From the NCBI GenBank assembly GCA_002786505.1, contig PCTK01000028.1:1740-12785 (forward strand): a DNA stretch of 11,046 bases, given 5' to 3'. Within the stretch, counting starts at the first letter, position 1. Every line of letters begins with the position of its first letter. The translations under genes and the position numbers were made by a program. Shown piece by piece: positions 5,504 to 11,046 of this stretch. A model generated the notes under the pieces. The model made no database searches, was not told the DNA's origin, and saw only the letters and a list, made by a program, of their open reading frames with translations. The DNA is from Nitrospinae bacterium CG22_combo_CG10-13_8_21_14_all_47_10 (GTDB lineage: Bacteria > Nitrospinota > Nitrospinia > Nitrospinales > VA-1).

Positions 5504-6469
5504 TTGAAACCAGACACCAGGGAAATAGTTCTCGAAAATCATGCCCTCATTCCGGAACTATTTGGCAGTCAGGATCTCAACCTCAAGCTGATTGAGAAAA
5601 AGTTCAACGTCCGCATTACCACCCGGGAAAACCAAATCAAAATTAAAGGCGACCCTGAAGATATCGAAACAGTTGAAAGCCTTTTCATGCAGTTGGAGAA
5701 ACTGCATGAGGCCAACCTCCCGGTAGAAAACGGAGACGTGAAGTTCGCCATCCGACTAATCGCGGAAGATCCAAAAACCGACCTTAAAACCATCTTTTCA
5801 GAGCGCATTGCCGTTTCCCCAAAGAAGGGCTACATCACCCCAAAGGGACCCGCACAGCACCAGTTCATTCAAGCAATAAGGCAGGACGATATTGTTCTTT
5901 CCATTGGCCCGGCCGGAACAGGAAAAACCTATCTGGCTGTGGCAATGGCGGTCGAAGGCCTGCTCAAAAAAAAGTTTAAAAGAATTGTGCTGGTGCGCCC
6001 GGCTGTGGAAGCCGGTGAGAAACTGGGTTATCTGCCGGGAGATATCGCTGAAAAAATCAACCCCTACCTTCTGCCCCTCTACGATGCTTTAAGTGATATG
6101 ATGGAAGGCAATCATGTGCGACACCTGATAGATGACGGTGCCATAGAAATTGCCCCTTTGGCATATATGCGCGGAAGAACATTGAGTGATTCATTTATCA
6201 TTCTTGATGAAGCCCAGAACGCGACCCGGGAACAAATGAAAATGTTCCTGACTCGGTTGGGGTTCCGTTCAAAAATGGTGGTCACCGGTGATGTCACTCA
6301 AGTCGACCTTCCCAAATATAGCGATTCCGGGCTCATCCATGTTCAAAGCCTGTTGAATATGGTTCAAGGCATCAGCTTTGTTTATTTTTCCACCAAAGAT
6401 GTTGTCCGTCATGAATTGGTGAAAAAAATTATCAAAGCCTACGACCAGTCCCATTCTCATCAGGAATAG
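5504..6469 (+). CDS. phoH: PhoH family ATPase (YbeZ-like)
   Basis: This 321-residue cytoplasmic P-loop ATPase is of the PhoH/YbeZ type, which is linked to RNA metabolism and ribosome quality control together with YbeY. Residues 1-100 form the N-terminal KH-like nucleic-acid domain (IEKKFNVRITTRENQIKIKG). The Walker A motif is GPAGTGKT at 135-142, Walker B is FIILDEAQN at 231-239, and a sensor-like TGDVTQVDLP lies at 261-270. The length matches the family. A TTG start is used because the upstream frame is closed by a stop at 5489-5491. An A8 tract at 5966-5973 is read through in frame, so no frameshift is present. The next gene is ybeY, the usual partner. No gene for the 7TM-HD phosphodiesterase often found between them is present. 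Confidence 0.94.
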   Translation: MKPDTREIVLENHALIPELFGSQDLNLKLIEKKFNVRITTRENQIKIKGDPEDIETVESLFMQLEKLHEANLPVENGDVKFAIRLIAEDPKTDLKTIFSERIAVSPKKGYITPKGPAQHQFIQAIRQDDIVLSIGPAGTGKTYLAVAMAVEGLLKKKFKRIVLVRPAVEAGEKLGYLPGDIAEKINPYLLPLYDALSDMMEGNHVRHLIDDGAIEIAPLAYMRGRTLSDSFIILDEAQNATREQMKMFLTRLGFRSKMVVTGDVTQVDLPKYSDSGLIHVQSLLNMVQGISFVYFSTKDVVRHELVKKIIKAYDQSHSHQE

Positions 6470-6517
6470 TTTCCCGTTATTTTCAGAGTATCCACATGGT
6501 TCTTTTTTAATGCCATT

Positions 6518-6988
6518 ATGGAAATTTTCATAAAAAATGAGTGTTCCACCATCAAAGTGGATACCCGAAAAATAAAACGACAAATTAGCAAGGTCCTCGG
6601 CTCTCTGGATTGCAATGAGCATGAAATCAGCATATTATTTGTCGGGGATCAGGGAATTCACGAACTGAACCACCAGTTCAGGGGTGTGGATCGCCCGACG
6701 GATGTGTTATCGTTTCCCCAACTTTTGGAAGGCGTACCGGAGACCCCAGGGCCGACTGTCCTTGGTGATATTGCCATTTCCCTGGAGACAGCCCATCGTC
6801 AATCCGAGCAACACGGCCTGTCCCTGGAGGAAGAAGTAACTTTATTGCTCATTCACGGTACCCTTCATCTCCTGGGCTATGACCATGAGATATCCCATCA
6901 GGAAGAAAAACGAATGCGCAAGAAAACCCGTGAATTATTCGAAATGATTTATCCAGGAAAAAAGCTTGCGGATACGTGCAATTTTTGA
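6518..6988 (+). CDS. ybeY: Endoribonuclease YbeY (rRNA maturation factor)
   Basis: This 156-residue zinc metalloprotein takes part in 16S rRNA 3'-end maturation and ribosome quality control. The metal site is H113-x3-H117-x5-H123 in HGTLHLLGYDH, the family signature. The upstream segment DRPTDVLSFP at 58-67 and GDIAIS at 83-88 are also typical. Its length fits. The ATG at 6518 has no visible Shine-Dalgarno; the region before it has a T-rich run at 6501-6508, so initiation may be weak, S1-assisted or coupled to phoH 48 bases upstream. An ATG at 6510 is out of frame. The C-terminal tail after residue 145 is not conserved. Confidence 0.95.
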   Translation: MEIFIKNECSTIKVDTRKIKRQISKVLGSLDCNEHEISILFVGDQGIHELNHQFRGVDRPTDVLSFPQLLEGVPETPGPTVLGDIAISLETAHRQSEQHGLSLEEEVTLLLIHGTLHLLGYDHEISHQEEKRMRKKTRELFEMIYPGKKLADTCNF

Positions 6989-7018
6989 CCCGATAAAACC
7001 CTCTGCTTAGGAAAATTC

Positions 7019-7501
7019 ATGAAGCAACTCTGGGCGCCTTGGAGAATGGAATACGTCAAGTGTGAGAAGTCGGATGAATGCATTTTCTGCTCACTTCCCA
7101 AAGAAAGTGATGACACAAAAAACTATATCCTTTATCGGGGTCAATCGGCTTTTATCATCATGAATATCTTCCCCTATAATTCGGCCCACTTGATGGTTTC
7201 GCCTTTCCGGCATATAGGGTGCTTAACCGAGCAAACTGCCAACGAATCTAAAGAACTGAATCAACTGGCCCATAACTGCATCACGATATTGAGAGCCGTG
7301 ATCAACCCGGAAGGTTTTAATGTAGGGTATAACATTGGTAAAGCCGCTGGCGCTGGGTATGATGAGCATATTCATTGCCACATCGTACCCAGATGGACCG
7401 GAGACACCAATTTCATGCCTGTCCTGGGGGAAACTAAAGTCCACCCGGAACACTTAAGAGCCACTTATAACAAGCTTCTTCCTCATTTTAAAAATCTGTG
7501 A
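7019..7501 (+). CDS. HIT family protein, Ap4A phosphorylase/hydrolase-like
   Basis: This 160-residue protein carries the histidine triad H117-x-H119-x-H121 in DEHIHCHIVPRW, where the central His is the nucleophile attacking the alpha-phosphate of nucleotide substrates. The N terminus LWAPWRMEYV followed by ECIFC at about 20-24, and the C-terminal GDTNFMPVLGETKV stretch, match the branch of HIT proteins that includes bacterial diadenosine tetraphosphate phosphorylases. A role in clearing Ap4A-type dinucleotides is therefore likely but not proven; adenylyl hydrolase activity is an alternative. The ATG has AGGA 6 bases upstream. It lies 30 bases after ybeY, and the mutS frame begins right after its stop, consistent with one operon. 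Confidence 0.9.
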   Translation: MKQLWAPWRMEYVKCEKSDECIFCSLPKESDDTKNYILYRGQSAFIIMNIFPYNSAHLMVSPFRHIGCLTEQTANESKELNQLAHNCITILRAVINPEGFNVGYNIGKAAGAGYDEHIHCHIVPRWTGDTNFMPVLGETKVHPEHLRATYNKLLPHFKNL

Positions 7502-7513
7502 TTGATAAATCCT

Positions 7514-10162
7514 ATGGGCGTTTCCGCCAAAAGTCTTAAGGTCGATGACACCCCCATGATGCAACAGTACCGGGGAATCAAGAAGGAATACTCCGATTCC
7601 ATTTTGTTTTTCAGGATGGGAGACTTTTACGAAATGTTCAATGAGGATGCAAAGACCGCGTCCGGCATTTTGCAGATCGCGCTCACATCCAGGAATAAAA
7701 ATTCCAACCCCGTTCCCATGTGCGGAATTCCACATCATTCGGCAAATCTTTATATTACCAAGCTTCTTAAAGCTGGAAAAAAAGTTGCCATCTGCGAACA
7801 AACAGAAGATCCAAAACAGGCAAAAGGACTGGTCAAGAGGGAAGTGGTCAGGGTTATCACCCCTGGAACCATTCTTGATGATAATATACTGGACCCTAAA
7901 AAAGACCAGTTCATTGCCTCTGTCTATTTCGGGAAAAACCAAATCGGACTTGCCGCGCTCGATGTGTCGACCGGGATTTTCAAAGTCACCCAGATTGATG
8001 GTGGAAATGCCCTCCTCCTCCTTGCCGATGAACTACAAAAGCTGGACCCCAAAGAAATCATTATTCCAAATGCCATAAAAGAAGAACCCCGGCCCTGGCT
8101 CCCTACAGGCGAGGTGTTTGTTCATTCCGAAGAAGACTGGACTTTTTCTTTTAGTGAAGCCTATAGAAATCTGGTTGAACATTTTAGAACCCAGTCGTTG
8201 GAAGGGTTCGGCTGTGAAAATATGGAAGCGGCAATTTCCTCGGCAGGAGCATTGATCCATTATCTGCGGGAAACCCAGAAGTCTCCCCTGGAACATATCA
8301 ATACCCTCACGCCCTTCCCTATCCACGACTACATGGCATTAGACCAATGCACCCTGGCAAGTCTGGAGCTTGTCCAATCCAGCGAGGGAAGCCGGAAAAA
8401 CTCTCTGTTGGATTTACTCGACCTTTGCCAAACGCCGATGGGTGCACGGCGGATCCGTGAATGGATTTTAAAACCACTGATAGACTTGAAAAAAATCCAG
8501 GAACGCCTGGGCATCGTTGCAGACTTCAAGCATAATCCTACTGAGCGAAAAAACCTGCGCGATCTTTTGAAACACATCTTCGACCTGGAAAGACTGCTGG
8601 GGCGAATCACCCTTTCGGCATGTAATGCAAGAGATCTCATTGCGCTGAAAACCTCCCTGAAAGTTTTCCCTGATTTATCGCAAGCTCTTAAAAGCTATGA
8701 CTCCCCCTCCTTGCACGCCTACCTGGAAAACTGGGACAATCTGGAAAGTGTCTACAATTTGATTGATCAAAATATCACTGATGACCCGCCTTTGGGTCTC
8801 AAGGAAGGAAACCTGATCAAGGCGGGGTGTAACGAAGAACTGGACCGTCTTAAAAAGATTACCCGGGAGGGGAAAAACTGGATAGCCTCTTTGGAACTGG
8901 AAGAAAAAGAAAGGACTGGAATACCCGTCTTAAAAGTCGGCTTCAACAAAATTTACGGATATTATATTGAAATCACCAAAAAACATATTGACCGCGTACC
9001 GGCTGAGTATATTCGCAAGCAGTCCCTTGTCAATGCGGAGCGTTATATTTCACCCAAACTGAAAGAATATGAAGAAGAAATCACCGGTGCGGAAGAAAAA
9101 ATATTTGCCATAGAACAAACACTTTTCGAAGAAATTCGATCCGGGGTTTCCCTTGCTGGCCCCCGGATACAGGGCATGGCGCGAACCATCAGTGAAATTG
9201 ACGCTTTATCCTCATTTGCCGAAATCGCGCACCGGTATAATTATTGCCAGCCAGAATTCACTAATGACCGTAGTCTTGTCATTGAAAACGGCCGCCACCC
9301 TCTCATTGAGCAGATAGATCCATCGGTTCGATTTATTTCCAACGATACATTTCTGGACTCGGTGAAACAACAGATCATAATTATTACCGGCCCCAATATG
9401 GCCGGGAAATCTACCTATTTGAGACAGGTTGCCCTGATCGCTCTTATGGCGCAAATAGGAAGCTTTGTTCCTGCCGATAAGGTTAGCCTGGGCATTACAG
9501 ACCGTATTTTTTCCCGAGTGGGAGCACAAGACCATTTACTAAAAGGCCAGTCCACTTTCATGGTGGAAATGAACGAGACCGCCAACATCCTCAACAATGC
9601 CACGCCAGACAGCCTGATCATTCTGGATGAAATTGGCCGGGGAACCAGCACCTTTGATGGAATCAGTATTGCCTGGGCCATTGTCGAGTTTCTTCACAAA
9701 GCCGATCAGGGAGGAGGGCCTAAAACACTTTTTGCCACCCATTATCATGAATTGACAGACCTGTCACGGGTTCTTTCAGGAGTCAAAAATTTTAATGTCC
9801 AAGTGAAGGAATGGAATGATGAAATTATTTTTCTCCGAAAAATTGTTCCGGGAGGAACCGATAAAAGCTACGGCATTCAAGTTGCCCGATTGGCAGGCTT
9901 GCCTAAAAAAGTTCTGGATCGTGCCCATGAAGTTTTATTTAATCTGGAACAAAGCGAGTTTGATGAGGTTGGCGTTCCCAAAATCTCCCACTCCGAAAAC
10001 CGTCAAAACCAGCCGTCTTCTGGTCAACTGGGCCTTTTCCCCGAGCCAGAAAATCCATTGATCCATAAAATAAAGGAAATTGATCCTAACGAGTTAACTC
10101 CAAGGGAAGCGTTGGAGGTTCTATTCGAGTTGACACAACTATTAAAGGATGGACTGAAGTGA
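7514..10162 (+). CDS. mutS: DNA mismatch repair protein MutS
   Basis: This 882-residue protein recognises mismatches and recruits MutL. Residue numbers use the ATG at 7514. The mismatch-contacting F-x-E is F38-Y-E40 in RMGDFYEMF, preceded by TPMMQQY. Domain I spans about residues 12-125, the connector about 130-290, the core/lever and clamp about 300-560, and the ATPase after that. Walker A is GPNMAGKST at 626-634, and Walker B is LIILDEIGRG with D705-E706, followed by STFDG. ATHYHEL lies near 740. The C-terminal linker carries QLGLF at 838-842, a likely beta-clamp-binding motif, and then a short helical tail. This is MutS1, not MutS2, as no Smr domain is present. A TTG at 7502 would add four residues; neither start has a clear Shine-Dalgarno. 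It ends overlapping the epimerase gene by 4 bases. Confidence 0.96.
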   Translation: MGVSAKSLKVDDTPMMQQYRGIKKEYSDSILFFRMGDFYEMFNEDAKTASGILQIALTSRNKNSNPVPMCGIPHHSANLYITKLLKAGKKVAICEQTEDPKQAKGLVKREVVRVITPGTILDDNILDPKKDQFIASVYFGKNQIGLAALDVSTGIFKVTQIDGGNALLLLADELQKLDPKEIIIPNAIKEEPRPWLPTGEVFVHSEEDWTFSFSEAYRNLVEHFRTQSLEGFGCENMEAAISSAGALIHYLRETQKSPLEHINTLTPFPIHDYMALDQCTLASLELVQSSEGSRKNSLLDLLDLCQTPMGARRIREWILKPLIDLKKIQERLGIVADFKHNPTERKNLRDLLKHIFDLERLLGRITLSACNARDLIALKTSLKVFPDLSQALKSYDSPSLHAYLENWDNLESVYNLIDQNITDDPPLGLKEGNLIKAGCNEELDRLKKITREGKNWIASLELEEKERTGIPVLKVGFNKIYGYYIEITKKHIDRVPAEYIRKQSLVNAERYISPKLKEYEEEITGAEEKIFAIEQTLFEEIRSGVSLAGPRIQGMARTISEIDALSSFAEIAHRYNYCQPEFTNDRSLVIENGRHPLIEQIDPSVRFISNDTFLDSVKQQIIIITGPNMAGKSTYLRQVALIALMAQIGSFVPADKVSLGITDRIFSRVGAQDHLLKGQSTFMVEMNETANILNNATPDSLIILDEIGRGTSTFDGISIAWAIVEFLHKADQGGGPKTLFATHYHELTDLSRVLSGVKNFNVQVKEWNDEIIFLRKIVPGGTDKSYGIQVARLAGLPKKVLDRAHEVLFNLEQSEFDEVGVPKISHSENRQNQPSSGQLGLFPEPENPLIHKIKEIDPNELTPREALEVLFELTQLLKDGLK

Positions 10163-11046
10163 ATATTTTAGTTACAGGAGGTGCGGGATTCATAGGCTCC
10201 CATATCGTCAATACCTATATTGAAGCAGGGCACCGCGTCACCGTGATCGATAATCTCTCATCGGGACAGTTGCGGTTTCTGAATCCCAAGGCAAAATTTT
10301 ATGAAATAGATATCTTAAGTCCAAAGGTCTCTAATATCCTTAAAGATGAAGAAATAAACGCAATCAACCACCATGCCGCACAAATTGCCGTAACCGAATC
10401 TATCGCCGACCCCCTGCCCGACGCTAACTCTAATATTATTGGTACTTTACAACTACTTAAAAGTGCGGTATCGTTGAGCGTTGAAAAATTCATTTTCGCT
10501 TCAACCGGAGGCGCCATATATGGAGAGCAGATTTGTTTTCCGGCAAGCGAAGACCATCCGAGCCAGCCATTGAGTCCTTACGGAATTTCCAAGCTGTGCG
10601 CGGAGAACTACCTGAAGTTTTTTAACGTGCAGTATGGGTTGAGCACTACCATACTCCGTTACAGCAATGTTTTTGGCCCGCATCAAAACCCCCATGGGGA
10701 GGCGGGAGTTGTTGCCATATTCTGCGAAAAGCTGTTGAAGAAACAGAAACCGGTTATTTGTGGGGACGGGGAACAAACCCGTGACTTCATTTCGGTTCGT
10801 GACGTCGCGCAGGCGAATTTAATAGCACTGCATAGCAACTGCACCGGAACGTTTAATGTGGGAACGGGGAAAGAAACCAGCATAAACTCTTTAACCGATT
10901 GCCTGCTGGGAATATCTGGTAAAAACATTGTAGCCGATCACGGTTCGGCTCGAAGCGGAGAACAGCGCAGAAGTGTGATTGACTCTAAAAAGTTTTATGA
11001 CTGTTTCGGATGGAAACCCGAAATTTCTTTGGAGCAAGGATTAGTT
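10159..11046 (+). CDS. NAD-dependent epimerase/dehydratase, UDP-glucose 4-epimerase-like (3' end outside window)
   Basis: The frame is open from GTG at 10159 to the window edge, giving 296 residues with no stop. It is an extended short-chain dehydrogenase/reductase acting on nucleotide sugars. The NAD-binding glycine motif TGGAGFIG is at residues 6-13 and the acidic residue after the second strand is in VIDNLSSG. The catalytic Ser/Thr lies in ASTGGAIYG (about 114-122), with Y141-x3-K145 in SPYGISK. LRYSNVFGP and GDGEQTRDFISVRDVA are typical of GalE-like enzymes. The GTG overlaps the mutS stop as GTGA, with AAGGA at 10144-10148, so translation is likely coupled. Substrate is uncertain: UDP-glucose, UDP-GlcNAc or uronate forms are possible. 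It probably serves cell-surface polysaccharide synthesis rather than DNA repair. Confidence 0.92.
   Translation, partial: MNILVTGGAGFIGSHIVNTYIEAGHRVTVIDNLSSGQLRFLNPKAKFYEIDILSPKVSNILKDEEINAINHHAAQIAVTESIADPLPDANSNIIGTLQLLKSAVSLSVEKFIFASTGGAIYGEQICFPASEDHPSQPLSPYGISKLCAENYLKFFNVQYGLSTTILRYSNVFGPHQNPHGEAGVVAIFCEKLLKKQKPVICGDGEQTRDFISVRDVAQANLIALHSNCTGTFNVGTGKETSINSLTDCLLGISGKNIVADHGSARSGEQRRSVIDSKKFYDCFGWKPEISLEQGLV

Noticed and set aside
10159..11046. The epimerase as the missing sepiapterin-type reductase of the pterin pathway
   Set aside because: Its motifs (YGISK, GDGEQTRDFISV) are those of extended nucleotide-sugar epimerases, not of classical short SDR pterin reductases.

Overview
The window is a compact bacterial chromosome segment with all recognisable genes on the + strand, gaps of at most about 110 bases, several small gene overlaps and two clear intrinsic terminators. 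No mobile element, CRISPR array, rRNA or tRNA gene was seen. A multisubunit 2-oxoacid:ferredoxin oxidoreductase with a separate small 2[4Fe-4S] protein is the strongest hint to lifestyle. Its divided A-B-G-ferredoxin layout resembles the five-subunit pyruvate or 2-oxoglutarate enzymes of reductive-TCA autotrophs (Aquificota, Nitrospirota, Nitrospinota). A nitrite-oxidiser-like or related autotroph is therefore plausible, but this is inference from family resemblance and was not tested.

Region 1 (1-3192) is the oxidoreductase cluster: alpha subunit (porA-like), beta subunit with TPP and Fe-S residues (porB-like), gamma subunit (porG-like) and an 87-aa ferredoxin-type subunit, closed by a strong intrinsic terminator. 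The left end is cut by the window edge, so further subunits may lie upstream. The 112-base gap between the alpha and beta genes holds a sigma70-like promoter embedded in a nested inverted repeat, and the beta-gene ribosome binding site lies in a small hairpin. This gap is the most unusual non-coding stretch in the window.

Region 2 (3225-3707) is a single nucleoside diphosphate kinase gene (ndk) with its own intrinsic terminator.

Region 3 (3742-11046) is a long, tightly packed run that may be one operon: an unrecognised secreted protein, an FmdB-type zinc ribbon, a 6-pyruvoyl-tetrahydropterin synthase homologue with the C-x5-HGH form of the active site, GTP cyclohydrolase I (TTG start inside the preceding gene), PhoH ATPase (TTG start), YbeY endoribonuclease, a HIT-family Ap4A phosphorylase/hydrolase-like protein, MutS, and a NAD-dependent sugar-nucleotide epimerase that overlaps mutS by four bases and runs off the window. 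The GTP cyclohydrolase and pterin synthase catalyse consecutive steps from GTP to a tetrahydropterin. PhoH and YbeY are a conserved RNA/ribosome-maintenance pair.

Most of the content is well-known core metabolism and housekeeping. I see no convincing wholly new system. The points most worth checking are the structured promoter region inside the oxidoreductase cluster, the animal-type pterin synthase motif beside folE, and the unknown secreted protein at the head of region 3.
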